Counted from the first letter of the stretch, positions 37,660 through 48,306 are shown. The stretch is DNA of 64,000 nucleotides from JACRLW01 sp046349595 (GCA_046349595.1 JAXMCA010000001.1:1178001-1242000), one strand, 5' to 3'. Made by a program: numbers and translations. The notes: generated by a model from the sequence alone, not told the origin.

Positions 37660-40600
37660 TCAGTGGACCGTGACGATCACCGGATTCGAGGTGTTCCCGG
37701 CCAGCGCCACGCTGCTGAAGCCGGCGGCCTGGAAGGCGAGCTCGAGTCCGAGCGGGATGCCGGTCGGCAGCAGCAGGTCGACGTTGCCGTTGGCCGGCCA
37801 CTCGACCGACACGAAGGGCAGGGCGAGCTCGACGAAGACCTCGCCGAACTCGAGCACCGGGATGCTCGACGGCGCCGGCATCCCGATCAGCAGCAGGGCC
37901 GGACCGACCGCCGCGCTCGACGCGGTGTGGACCGTGATCACGTTGCCCGGTCGCGCGTCGCCGGTCACGAGCAGCTCGATGTTGTCGAACTCGTGGGCGC
38001 CGATGTCGACGACCCGCATGCCTGCGAAGCGCCCGTCGAGGAACCGCGGGAAGCCGTACGGATCGCGGCCGGCGACGTGATCGCCCGGATCGCCGGCGTC
38101 GATGCAGGGCGAGGTTGCGCGGAGCCGCAGGTCGCCTGCACCGGGGTTGAGGAACTGCGGATCGACGTCGCGGTTGCCGAGGCCGCCGACGATGCCCGAA
38201 CCGTCGCAGAAGTTCAGCTCACCGGCCGCGAAGCCGGCGAAGCCGCTCTGCAGGTTGCCCCACGCGAGACTGCTTCGCACCCGACCGGTGAACGCGCCGG
38301 TCTTGCGGATGCCGTTGCCACTGTCGTAGGCCGCGGTGCAGCGCAGCAGGTCGAAGCTGCCGCCGGCGAGCTGGATGCCGTCGCCGCCGACCAGGAAGGT
38401 GACGAGGTCGGTCGCCGCCTGCGCCGCCGAGAGCACGAAGCCGCCGTGACCACCGAGTTCGGCGCGGCAGCCGTGGAGGATGATCTGCGGCGAGTCGCAG
38501 GTGAAGGCGGGGATGAAGGCGTAGCCGCTGCAGCGGACCAGCGCCCGTTCGAGTGTGCCGGTCGATCCCGAGTGCAGCGCGATGCCCATCCACTGATCGA
38601 ATCCCGGTCCGGTCAGCGTGCCGTCGCCGTTGGTGTCGCCGCCGTGCTCGTCGTCGGAGAAGGACGTGAACACGGTCGGTCCGTCGACCTCGAGTCGACC
38701 GTCGACGACCACGATCAGACCGCCGGCCGCCTTCACGACGACACCCGGACCGAAGCGCAGTGTCGAGCCGACCGGAACCACGAGGTGCACGACCGCGACC
38801 ATCACGCCGTCCGGGCAGTTGCGCGCCTCGATCGAGACCGGCACCGACGCGAGGCCGTCGTCGACGCGCAGGAAGCCGAAGCCGGGCGACTGCTCGACGG
38901 TGTTGTCGAGGAAACCCGGCACTGCCGCGATCGCGCCGCCGTGGATCGCCGGGTTGCCGGCGATGCGCACGAAGCGGCACGACTCGATGCGCGGGCGTGC
39001 GGCGCCGTCGAGGAACACGCCGCCGTAGCCGCAGTCACGCCAGGTGCAGTGGTCGAGCAGCACGTCGGCGGAGAGCACGCGCGTCGCGGCCCAGTAGGCA
39101 TAGCCGGTGTAGCGCAGCTCGCAGCGGTGCAGCGCGCTCGCGTCCGCGGTCGCGCCGAACTGGATGCCGTACCAATCCACCGGTGCCGGGGTGGTCGCCG
39201 CACCGTCGCCGTTGGTGTCGCCCGCGACGGTGTCGTCGCGGAAGCTCGTGAACACCACCGGGTTCGCCTCGGTGCCGTTGCAGGTCAGGGTCCCGTCGAC
39301 GAGAACGGCGACACCACCGACCGGCTTGAACACGACGCCCTCGCCCACCGTGAGCGAGGTGCCCTGCGGGACGCTGAGGTGACCCGGGTGGACCAGCACG
39401 CCTCCCGGCAGGTTGTCGACGACGACCGTCGCGTCGGTGTGCACCAGCCCGTCGTCGACACGGAAGTAGTTGCCGCCGCTGCAGTCCGTCGCGGTGTTGG
39501 CGTGGAAGGCCGACAGGGCGTCGATCGAGATGCCGTGCGCAGCCGGTGCTCCGCTGAAGCGCGCGAAGGAACAGCCTCGGATCGTCGGTCGTGCGGCGGA
39601 GCTCAGACGGACACCTCCGGACGAACCGTCGGACAGCCGGCACGCGTCGAGCAGGACGTTGGCATCGACCAGGTCGATCGCCGGCCAGTAGGCATAGCCG
39701 GTGAAGCGGACCTCGCAGTGCGTCAGGCTGGATGCCGCCGCGGTCGCGCCGAAGTGCACGCCGTACCACTGCGCCACGGCGCCGCTCGTCGCGTTGCCGT
39801 CGCCGTTGGTGTCACCGCCGGCCGTGTCGTCCTGGAACGAGGTGAAGACCACGGGCGATGTCGAGGTGCCCGCGGCGATCAGGGTGCCGTCGACCACCAC
39901 CGCGGTGGGTGTCACTGGCTTGACGACCAGCCCCGCGTCGAGACGCAGCGTGGTGCCCTGCAAGACACCGAGGTGCGCGTTCACGACCAGCACGCCGCCG
40001 GGGCAGTTGCGCGGTGCGATGGTGCGCGAACCCGAGGTGTTGGCGTGGTCGACGCGCAGGTAGTTGCCGCCGGTGCAGGCCGTCGTCGTGTTGTCGAGGA
40101 AGCCCGGCACCGCATCGATCGCCGCGCCGGAGATCGCCGCGTTGCCCGCCACGCGTTCGAAGGCGCAACGCTGCACGACCGGCCGCGCGGTGCCGTCGAG
40201 CGACATGCCGCCGTTGCCGCAGTCGGTGATCGCACAGTCCGTCGCGTGGATGTTCGCGCCGCTGACGATCAGCGCTGGCCAGTAGGCGTAGCCGGTGCAG
40301 CGGATCGCCGCGTGCGCGAGCGTGCTGGCACCCGCGGTCGCGCTGAACTGCACGCCGTACCACTGGTTCGGTCCCGGCAGTGTCGCGTTGCCGTTGCCGT
40401 TGGTGTCGCCGCCGGCGGTGTCGTCGTCGATCGAGGTGAACACCACGGGATTCGCCGTGGTGCCGTTGCACAGCAGGGTGCCGTCGACGAGCAGCGCGGT
40501 GCCGCTGAACTTGACGATCGCCCCGGGTTGCGCCGTCAGCGTCCGCCCCGCGGGCACGCTGACGTGACCCGTGGCGTGGTAGACGACGCCGGAGAGGAGG

Positions 40601-40701
40601 GGCCCGCCGGAGCCGTCGTAGATCGAGCCGCCGATGGGGGTCTGGGCGCCGGCGAACGCGCCGAACAGAAGCGCCGCGGCGCAGAGTCGTGTGTGAAGCA
40701 T
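37660..40701 (-). CDS. Giant secreted parallel beta-helix repeat protein
   Basis: Exported protein of 1013 residues with signal peptide AAALLFGAFAGAQ. It contains four long repeats of roughly 200-230 residues. Each has VVFTSFxDDTxGGDTNGDG, then a WYGxxFGATAxAS segment, TGYAYWPA and a run of short beta strands (right-handed parallel beta-helix, as in pectate-lyase-like proteins). The DTNGDG loops look like calcium-binding sites. A CIDAGDPGD segment near residue 870 and a C-terminal beta-rich module (LPFVSVEWPANGNVDLLLP) end the protein. An AGGGAG a few bases before the ATG fits this start. Possible adhesin or polysaccharide-binding protein; no catalytic residues are evident. Confidence 0.82.
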   Translation of the reverse strand: MLHTRLCAAALLFGAFAGAQTPIGGSIYDGSGGPLLSGVVYHATGHVSVPAGRTLTAQPGAIVKFSGTALLVDGTLLCNGTTANPVVFTSIDDDTAGGDTNGNGNATLPGPNQWYGVQFSATAGASTLAHAAIRCTGYAYWPALIVSGANIHATDCAITDCGNGGMSLDGTARPVVQRCAFERVAGNAAISGAAIDAVPGFLDNTTTACTGGNYLRVDHANTSGSRTIAPRNCPGGVLVVNAHLGVLQGTTLRLDAGLVVKPVTPTAVVVDGTLIAAGTSTSPVVFTSFQDDTAGGDTNGDGNATSGAVAQWYGVHFGATAAASSLTHCEVRFTGYAYWPAIDLVDANVLLDACRLSDGSSGGVRLSSAARPTIRGCSFARFSGAPAAHGISIDALSAFHANTATDCSGGNYFRVDDGLVHTDATVVVDNLPGGVLVHPGHLSVPQGTSLTVGEGVVFKPVGGVAVLVDGTLTCNGTEANPVVFTSFRDDTVAGDTNGDGAATTPAPVDWYGIQFGATADASALHRCELRYTGYAYWAATRVLSADVLLDHCTWRDCGYGGVFLDGAARPRIESCRFVRIAGNPAIHGGAIAAVPGFLDNTVEQSPGFGFLRVDDGLASVPVSIEARNCPDGVMVAVVHLVVPVGSTLRFGPGVVVKAAGGLIVVVDGRLEVDGPTVFTSFSDDEHGGDTNGDGTLTGPGFDQWMGIALHSGSTGTLERALVRCSGYAFIPAFTCDSPQIILHGCRAELGGHGGFVLSAAQAATDLVTFLVGGDGIQLAGGSFDLLRCTAAYDSGNGIRKTGAFTGRVRSSLAWGNLQSGFAGFAAGELNFCDGSGIVGGLGNRDVDPQFLNPGAGDLRLRATSPCIDAGDPGDHVAGRDPYGFPRFLDGRFAGMRVVDIGAHEFDNIELLVTGDARPGNVITVHTASSAAVGPALLLIGMPAPSSIPVLEFGEVFVELALPFVSVEWPANGNVDLLLPTGIPLGLELAFQAAGFSSVALAGNTSNPVIVTVH

Positions 40702-41006
40702 GGATCGCTCCCTGGACGTGCCGGAGACGGCGATCGCCGCTACACCGTGCGATCCACCGTTCGCGGTGGAAACAGCTCGTCGATCGGCGCCGTCGCGTGC
40801 GAGGGCATCACGCGGTCGTGTCCCGGCCGCGCTCGCTCCACCCTGGTGTGCTGGTCGGGGATGCGGTCTCGGCTCTCGCGAGCGCGCGAGGATCGACGAG
40901 CGAAGAGGGAAACGCCTGGCGGCCGGGCTCATTTCGGTGCCGGGTCCGCACGCGGCCGCGGAGTGGCAAAGCGATGCGCGTCGCGCCAAGCTTCGCGCTC
41001 CTCGGA
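40702..41006. other. Divergent intergenic region with a TTCG hairpin
   Basis: About 300 bases between the divergent beta-helix and corA genes. A 7-bp hairpin TCCACCG-TTCG-CGGTGGA lies at 40753-40770; it could sit in the beta-helix gene leader. An in-frame ATG at 40974 with GGAG ten bases upstream is an alternative corA start. No Mg2+-riboswitch-like fold was recognised. Confidence 0.4.
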
Positions 41007-42102
41007 ATGAGCGCCGCCGACCACAACGACGAATCCGACGCGAAGCAGGGCCGTGAGCGCGGTCGCCGCGTGCGACGTTCGTCGCGTCCCCCGCGGCGCC
41101 GCACGCGCCCCGGCCAGTCTCCCGGTGTGCCGGTGGTGGATCCAACGGCGTCGCCGCCGCGCGTCCGCGCCGTCGCCTACGGTCCCGCGGGCACCGCCGA
41201 GATCGATCCCGAGGCCGTCCTCCGGGAGGGCGGGGTGTCGCCGGACTTCCCCGTCACTTGGGTGCACGTGCAGGGTCTCGGTGATCGCGAGCTGCTCGCG
41301 CGCATCGCGGCCGCCGTGCAGATGCACCCGCTGGCGCTGGAGGACGTGGTTCACGCGCACCAGCGCCCCAAGCTCGAGGCCTACGACGAGCACATGTTCA
41401 TGGTGGTGCGGGCGCCGGGCAGCGATGGTCTGCACGAGTCACGTCAGGTCGCGGTCTACGCCAGCGGCAGTTCGCTGGTGTCCTTCGAGGAACGGCCGAG
41501 TTCGCTGTTCGACCCGATCTTCGAGCGGATCCGGCGCGGCACCGGTCGCATCCGCCGCGACGGCACCGACTACCTCGCCTATGCGATCCTCGATGCGGTG
41601 ATCGACGCCTACTTCCCGGTGGTCGAACAGGCCGGCGACCTGCTCGACGAACTGGAGGCCGACACCACGCAGGCGGCCAAGGAGAGCACGCTGGCGCGCG
41701 TCTACGAGCTCAAGCGCGACGTGGCCATCCTGCGCCGCGTCGTCGCGCCGCACCGCGACGTCGCCAATCGCCTCGCCCGCGGCGAGTTCGAGGTCGTCGA
41801 CGAGGAGACGCGCGTGTTCTTCCGCGACTGCCACGACCACGCGGTGCAGTTGCTCGACCAGTTCGAGCAGCTGCGTGAGGTCGCGATCGGCCTGATGGAG
41901 CTGCACGTCTCCCTGGTCGGCAACCGCATGAACGACGTGATGCGCGTGCTGACGGTGATCGCGACGATCTTCATCCCGCTGACCTTCGTGGTCGGTCTCT
42001 ACGGGATGAACTTCGATCCCAACTCCTCGCCCTTCAACATGCCGGAGCTGCGCTGGCGCTACGGCTATCCGACCGTGCTCGGAATGATGGTGACGCTCGG
42101 CG

Positions 42103-43785
<1,683 letters not shown>

Positions 43786-43796
43786 GGAGATCAGAA

Positions 43797-43814
43797 CTTA
43801 TCGCAAAAGATAAG
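43797..43814. promoter_or_regulatory. AT-rich inverted repeat, candidate RtcR enhancer site
   Basis: CTTATC-gcaaaa-GATAAG is a perfect 6-bp inverted repeat just upstream of rtcR and about 100 bp upstream of the -24 element of the Ro60 promoter. The distance suits an upstream activating site for a sigma-54 activator. A second, weaker dyad GGATC-N9-GATCC lies at 43841-43859. Confidence 0.45.
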
Positions 43815-43911
43815 ATCGGGCCATGTCGGGCTCCGGTCCTGGATCTACGCCGCGGATCCAAAGTCCTGTTGCACAAGAGGTTGAGGGTGAAGGCCCAGAA
43901 TCCCGAGCCGA

Positions 43912-43927
43912 CGGCACACGTCGTGCT
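43912..43927 (+). promoter_or_regulatory. Sigma-54 (-24/-12) promoter of the Ro60-Y RNA-rtcBA unit
   Basis: CGGCACACGTCGTGCT has GG at 43913-43914 and GC at 43925-43926, exactly ten bases apart, and differs from the TGGCACG-N4-TTGCW consensus at few positions. It lies about 50 bases upstream of the Ro60 ATG and opposite rtcR, where an RtcR-dependent promoter is expected. Confidence 0.6.
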
Positions 43928-43974
43928 CTCGTCGCGCAACCCGCGGTCGACCGGCCGCCACCCAGGGCCGAGCC

Positions 43975-45558
43975 ATGATCTTCCGACGCCTGTTCCCGAC
44001 CCGTGAGAGTCAGCGGCTGCCGATCACCGACGCGCGCAACGCCGAGGGTGCGCCGGCCTACCTCCGCTCGCCACAGGCGGCACTCGCGCAGTACGCGGCG
44101 ACCGGCTGTCTCGGCGGAACCTTCTACGCGACCGCCGCGGAACAACTCGACCGGTCCCTGGCCCTTGCCAGGGAGGTCGCACAGGAGGATCCCGAACTGT
44201 GCGCGAAGGTCGCCCTGTGGGCGCGCCGGCGCGGCCACATGAAGGACCTGCCGGCGCTGCTGGTCGCGTTCCTGCTCGTCGACCACGGCGAACTCGCGGC
44301 GCGCATCTTCGACCGCGTCATCGACGACGGGCGGATGCTCCGCAAGTTCGTGCAGATCGTCCGCTCGGGAGCCGTCGGCCGGCGTTGCTTCGGCACTCGT
44401 CCGCGTCGCCTGATCCGGCAGTGGCTCGCCCGGCGCAGCGATCGTGAACTGCTCTTCGCGTCGATCGGCGAGCAGCCGTCTCTCGGGGACATCGTGAAGC
44501 TGGTCCACCCGAAGCCGGAATCGGCGTCGCGACGCGCGCTGTTCGGATGGTTGACCGGTCGTGACTTCGTGCTCGACGACGCACCGCTCGAACTGCGCGA
44601 CTTCCTGGCCTTCCTGACCGTTCCGGGAGCCGAGCTTCCCGACGTCCCCTTCCTCATGTTGTCCGGTCGACCGCTGTGCACGGAGCACTGGCGCGCGCTC
44701 GCACGCCGCTGCACCTGGCAACAGCTCCGGATGAACCTCAACAGCTTCCTGCGCCACGGCGTCTTCGACGACGCCGACACGCTGGATCTCTGCGTCGAGC
44801 GTCTGCGTGATCCGGCGGAGATCGCGGCGACTCGCACCTTCCCGTACCAGTTCATGACAGCTCTCGACAACCTCGACGACGGCATGCCGGAAGCGATCCG
44901 CGTCGCGCTGATGGAGGCGATCGAACGGGCGACGCTCAACGTCCCCGCTCTGGATGGTCGCGTACTCGTCGCGGTCGACGTGTCGGGCTCGATGCAGTCA
45001 CCGATCAGCGGCCGCCGCGGCAGCGCGACCAGCAAGGTGCGGTGCGTCGACGTCGCGGCCCTGTTCGCGGCGACGATCCTGCGCCGCAACCAGGCGGCCC
45101 AGGTCCTGCCGTTCACCTCGGAGGTGATCCCCTTCTCTCACGACCCGGAATGGACGGTGGCACAGCTCAGCACGGCTCTCGCGGCCCTGCCCTCCGGCGG
45201 CACCAACTGCAGCGCACCGCTGCGCGAATGGAACCGCCGGCGCGCCGGCGCGGAGCTGATCGTCCTGATCTCCGACAACGAGTCGTGGGTCGACGCCGGC
45301 GACGGCGGTCGGGGCACGGCGACGCTGGCGGAGTGGCGGGTGTTCCGCGCCCGCAATCGCGGCAGCAAGCTGGTCTGTCTCGACCTCCAGCCATCCTCCA
45401 CCACCCAGGCCCGCAACGAGGACGCCGTCCTCAACGTCGGCGGCTTCTCGGATGCGGTGTTCGACCTGATCGACGGCTTTGCGCGCGACGGCCACCGTGG
45501 CGCGACCTGGCTCGATCGCATCCGTGCGCTGTCGCTCGACGCGACCTCCGTCCCCTGA
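43975..45558 (+). CDS. rsr: TROVE domain protein, bacterial Ro60 orthologue (Rsr)
   Basis: Ring-shaped RNA-binding protein of 527 residues. The N-terminal HEAT-like TROVE domain includes SPQAALAQYAATGCLGGTFY, LARRRGHMKDLPALLVAFLL-type helices and KLVHPKPESASRRALFGWL. The C-terminal von Willebrand A domain has an intact MIDAS DVSGSM (Asp335, Ser337, Ser339). In bacteria Ro60 binds Y RNAs and works with exonucleases in RNA turnover and stress. The context (divergent rtcR, Y RNA-like elements immediately downstream, then rtcBA) matches the known rsr-yrlA-rtcBA arrangement. Confidence 0.94.
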   Translation: MIFRRLFPTRESQRLPITDARNAEGAPAYLRSPQAALAQYAATGCLGGTFYATAAEQLDRSLALAREVAQEDPELCAKVALWARRRGHMKDLPALLVAFLLVDHGELAARIFDRVIDDGRMLRKFVQIVRSGAVGRRCFGTRPRRLIRQWLARRSDRELLFASIGEQPSLGDIVKLVHPKPESASRRALFGWLTGRDFVLDDAPLELRDFLAFLTVPGAELPDVPFLMLSGRPLCTEHWRALARRCTWQQLRMNLNSFLRHGVFDDADTLDLCVERLRDPAEIAATRTFPYQFMTALDNLDDGMPEAIRVALMEAIERATLNVPALDGRVLVAVDVSGSMQSPISGRRGSATSKVRCVDVAALFAATILRRNQAAQVLPFTSEVIPFSHDPEWTVAQLSTALAALPSGGTNCSAPLREWNRRRAGAELIVLISDNESWVDAGDGGRGTATLAEWRVFRARNRGSKLVCLDLQPSSTTQARNEDAVLNVGGFSDAVFDLIDGFARDGHRGATWLDRIRALSLDATSVP

Positions 45559-45612
45559 TGGGGTCGCCGCTTCCCACCATCCCTCCAGGTTCCTCTTCCC
45601 CGGTCCCGTTCC

Positions 45613-45738
45613 CATGCGCTTGACGAATGCACGCGGAGCTCCTCGGTCGCGGGTTCGAATCCCGCCGGCGCCGATCGCGGTCGGCGCCGTAGCTCAGCAG
45701 GTAGAGCAGGCTCCGCAGCTCTCGTCGTCACGCGTGTG
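45613..45738 (+). ncRNA. Predicted Y RNA 1 with permuted tRNA-like domain
   Basis: The ends pair over 14 positions with one mismatch: CATGCGCTTGACGA (45613-45626) with TCGTCACGCGTGTG (45725-45738). Inside, a tRNA-like fold appears in permuted order. GCGGAGC (45633-45639) pairs with GCTCCGC (45710-45716), equivalent to an anticodon stem. The T-arm GCGGG-TTCGAAT-CCCGC is at 45649-45665. Acceptor strands CGGCGCCG (45666-45673 and 45682-45689) are closed by an 8-base linker. Then come TA and the D-arm GCTC-AGCAGGTA-GAGC (45692-45707). It lies between the Ro60 and rtcB genes, where bacterial Y RNAs with tRNA-like modules are known. True 5' and 3' ends are unknown. Confidence 0.8.
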
Positions 45739-45796
45739 CTTCCTCGGCCGCGGATCGCCGTCCCGGCCATCCGGCCAGCCGATCCTCTCCTTCCAG

Positions 45797-45839
45797 GGGC
45801 GAATGCCGCGCGCGACTCCATCCGAATGTTCCGTCGCCC
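45797..45839 (+). ncRNA. Possible short Y RNA-like stem between the two Y RNAs
   Basis: GGGCGA (45797-45802) can pair with TCGCCC (45834-45839), enclosing 31 bases. The 5' strand runs into CGAATGC, as do the 5' strands of both flanking Y RNAs. There is no tRNA-like domain. It may be a degenerate third copy or part of the spacer structure. Confidence 0.25.
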
Positions 45840-45872
45840 GCACTTCCTCGTCGCCCCGTTCCTTCATCCCCC

Positions 45873-45994
45873 CGCGGCGAATGCCGTCCGGGCTCCTGGT
45901 CTTCGCGGGTTCGAATCCCGCCGGCGCCGACCATCGGTCGGTGCCGTGGCCCGGACCGGGGGAGCGTCTACGCTCCGCACCGCTCGTCGTCGCG
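45873..45994 (+). ncRNA. Predicted Y RNA 2 with permuted tRNA-like domain
   Basis: A diverged second copy. End helix: CGCGGCGA (45873-45880) with TCGTCGCG (45987-45994), all eight paired with one wobble. The T-arm at 45905-45921 is identical to copy 1. Acceptor strands CGGCGCCG (45922-45929) and CGGTGCCG (45939-45946) pair with a G-U. The inner stem is GCTCC (45892-45896) with GGAGC (45961-45965), strands swapped relative to copy 1. The D-arm is degenerate (CCC-GGACC-GGG). A competing hairpin GGAGCG-TCTA-CGCTCC lies at 45961-45976. Its 3' end is 35 bases before rtcB. Confidence 0.72.
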
Positions 45995-46029
45995 CCTTCT
46001 CTCCGTCTTCTGCAACCGAACGAGTGATC

Positions 46030-47253
46030 ATGTCCGGCTACGAACGCATCAAGACAGACCACGTCCCGATCAAGGCGTGGGTGCGCGGCGTCCAGGTCGA
46101 GGACGAGGCGTTGAAGCAGCTCCGCAACGTCGCGCAGCTGCCGATCGTCGGCCCCTGGATCGCGGCGATGCCCGACGTCCACTGGGGCATCGGCGCCACC
46201 GTCGGCAGTGTGATCCCGACGCGGTCCGCGATCATCCCCGCCGCGGTCGGTGTCGACATCGGCTGCGGGATGATGGCGGTGCGCACCTCGCTGCGCGCGG
46301 AGCATCTTCCCGACGACCTCGGCGCACTGCGCAGCGCGATCGAGGCGGCGGTGCCGCACGGCCGCACCGACAACGGCGGGCGCAACGACCGCGGCGCCTG
46401 GAGCGACCGCATTCCGACGCGCAACGAGACGGCGTGGGAGCGGTTGCGCGGCGGCTACGAGGCGATCGTCGCACGTCACCCGAAGCTCGACCGCGGTCGC
46501 CACGTCGGCCAGCTCGGCACGCTCGGCACCGGCAACCACTTCATCGAGATCTGCATCGACGAACAGTTGCAGGTCTGGCTGATGCTGCACTCCGGCTCGC
46601 GCGGCGTGGGCAACCGCATCGGGACGTTCTTCATCGAGCTGGCGAAGCGCGACATGCGCCGGCACATCGCCGATCTGCCGGACAAGGATCTCGCCTGGTT
46701 CGAGGAGGGTGCGCAGCACTTCGACGAGTACGTGTTCGCCGTCGGCTGGGCGCAGGACTTCGCCCGCACCAACCGCGATCTGATGATGGCGCAGATCCTC
46801 GAGGCGCTGCGCGCGACCGCCCTGCTGCCGCCCTTCTCGGCCGACGCGATGGTCGTCAACTGCCACCACAACTACGTGCAGCGCGAGACGCACCAGGGCG
46901 AGGAGTTCTGGGTCACGCGCAAGGGTGCGGTGCGCGCCGGCCTCGGCGAGCTCGGGATCATCCCGGGCTCGATGGGGGCGCGCAGCTACATCGTGCGCGG
47001 CAAGGGCAATGCCGAGAGCTACGAGTCGTGCAGCCATGGCGCCGGCCGCGCGATGTCGCGCGGCGAGGCGAAGCGCCGCTTCTCGCTCGACGACCACGCG
47101 CGCGCGACGGCCGGTGTCGAGTGCCGCAAGGACGCCGACGTGATCGACGAGACGCCGATGGCCTACAAGGACATCGACATGGTGATGGACGCGCAGCGCG
47201 ATCTCGTCGAGGTCGTCGCCACGCTCAAGCAGGTCGTCTGCGTGAAGGGCTGA
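46030..47253 (+). CDS. rtcB: RNA 3'-phosphate/5'-hydroxyl ligase RtcB
   Basis: GTP- and Mn2+-dependent RNA ligase of 407 residues that joins 2',3'-cyclic phosphate or 3'-phosphate ends to 5'-OH ends. Metal and GTP site motifs are AMPDVHWGIGATVGSVIP, VGVDIGCGM, GTGNHFIEI, MLHSGSRGVGN and GSMGARSYIVRG. The histidine that becomes guanylylated is His336 in SCSHGAGRAMSR. It is followed after three bases by rtcA. GTG 46024 two codons earlier is an alternative start. Confidence 0.96.
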   Translation: MSGYERIKTDHVPIKAWVRGVQVEDEALKQLRNVAQLPIVGPWIAAMPDVHWGIGATVGSVIPTRSAIIPAAVGVDIGCGMMAVRTSLRAEHLPDDLGALRSAIEAAVPHGRTDNGGRNDRGAWSDRIPTRNETAWERLRGGYEAIVARHPKLDRGRHVGQLGTLGTGNHFIEICIDEQLQVWLMLHSGSRGVGNRIGTFFIELAKRDMRRHIADLPDKDLAWFEEGAQHFDEYVFAVGWAQDFARTNRDLMMAQILEALRATALLPPFSADAMVVNCHHNYVQRETHQGEEFWVTRKGAVRAGLGELGIIPGSMGARSYIVRGKGNAESYESCSHGAGRAMSRGEAKRRFSLDDHARATAGVECRKDADVIDETPMAYKDIDMVMDAQRDLVEVVATLKQVVCVKG

Positions 47254-47256
47254 GCC

Positions 47257-48306
47257 GTGCACGCACCACTCCCGGAACAGGCACGGACGCCGGTCGAGAT
47301 CGACGGCAGCTTCGGCGAGGGTGGGGGTCAGGTGCTGCGCAGCGCGCTCGCGCTGTCGCTGTGCACCGGACGACCGCTGCGCATCCATTCGATCCGCGCG
47401 GGGCGCAGCAAGCCCGGCCTGATGCGCCAGCACCTGACCGCGGTCGAACTCGCGACCGAGGTCGGTGATGCGGAGGTGAGCGGTGCGGAGGTCGGGTCGA
47501 AGGAGATCCGCTTCACGCCGCGCAGCCCGGCCCGCGCCGGGTGCTATCGGCGCGCGATCGGCACCGCGGGCAGCACGACCCTGGTCGCACAGACCGTGTT
47601 GCCCGCCCTGCTGTGCGCCGATGCGCCGAGCGAGCTCGTGCTGTCCGGCGGAACCCACAATCCGCTCGCGCCGCCCGCCGACTTCGTCGAGCGCAGCTTC
47701 CTGCCCGCGTTGCGGCGCCTCGGCGCCGATGTCGACTTCGAGCTGCGTCGACACGGGTTCCACCCTGCGGGCGGCGGCGAGATCGTCCTGCGGGTGCGAC
47801 CGAGCGCTCTGCGCCCGGCGGAGTGGTCGAGGCGCGGCGCCGTGAAGGCGATCCGCGTCTGTGCGCTCGTCGCCGGACTCGCGGAGCACGTCGGGCGGCG
47901 CGAGGTCGACGTCGTGCGCGACAGGCTCGGACTGGCCGCGGACCGCGTGCAGGTGCGAAGCCTGCCGAATGGCCCCGGCAATGCGCTGCTCGTCGATGTC
48001 GAGTGCGAGAGCGGCACCGAGGTGTTCTGTGCCTTCGGACGCCTCGGTCTGCCCGCGGAGCGCGTCGGCGCCGAAGCGGTGCGTGCGGTGAAGGCCCATC
48101 TCCGCCACGACGCGCCGATCGGCGAACACCTCGCCGACCAGTTGCTGCTGCCGCTCGCGCTGGCGGGAGGCGGTTCGTTCCGCACCGCACGGCCGAGCAT
48201 GCACACCACGACCAACGCGCGCGTGATCGAGGCCTTCCTGTCGATCGCGGTGACGATGCGCGAGGACGGCGACGGAACCTGGCGCGTCGACGTCGCGCCG
48301 CGCTGA
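47257..48306 (+). CDS. rtcA: RNA 3'-terminal phosphate cyclase RtcA
   Basis: ATP-dependent enzyme of 349 residues (GTG start) that converts RNA 3'-phosphate ends to 2',3'-cyclic phosphates, substrates for RtcB. Typical segments: IDGSFGEGGGQVLRSALALS, GRSKPGLMRQHLTAVE, GTAGSTTLVAQTVLPAL and HGFHPAGGGEIVLRV. The adenylylated histidine is His316 in SMHTTTNARVIEAFL. Its stop and that of the convergent channel gene meet in a TGATCA. Confidence 0.95.
   Translation: MHAPLPEQARTPVEIDGSFGEGGGQVLRSALALSLCTGRPLRIHSIRAGRSKPGLMRQHLTAVELATEVGDAEVSGAEVGSKEIRFTPRSPARAGCYRRAIGTAGSTTLVAQTVLPALLCADAPSELVLSGGTHNPLAPPADFVERSFLPALRRLGADVDFELRRHGFHPAGGGEIVLRVRPSALRPAEWSRRGAVKAIRVCALVAGLAEHVGRREVDVVRDRLGLAADRVQVRSLPNGPGNALLVDVECESGTEVFCAFGRLGLPAERVGAEAVRAVKAHLRHDAPIGEHLADQLLLPLALAGGGSFRTARPSMHTTTNARVIEAFLSIAVTMREDGDGTWRVDVAPR

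Noticed and set aside
37660..40701. CRISPR-like regular repeats
   Set aside because: The repeats are in-frame coding repeats of several hundred bases in a beta-helix protein, not short direct repeats with unique spacers.
45640..45720. Ordinary or split tRNA gene between Ro60 and rtcB
   Set aside because: The tRNA elements are in permuted order, there is no anticodon loop, and the ends pair into a long helix; a Y RNA explains all parts.
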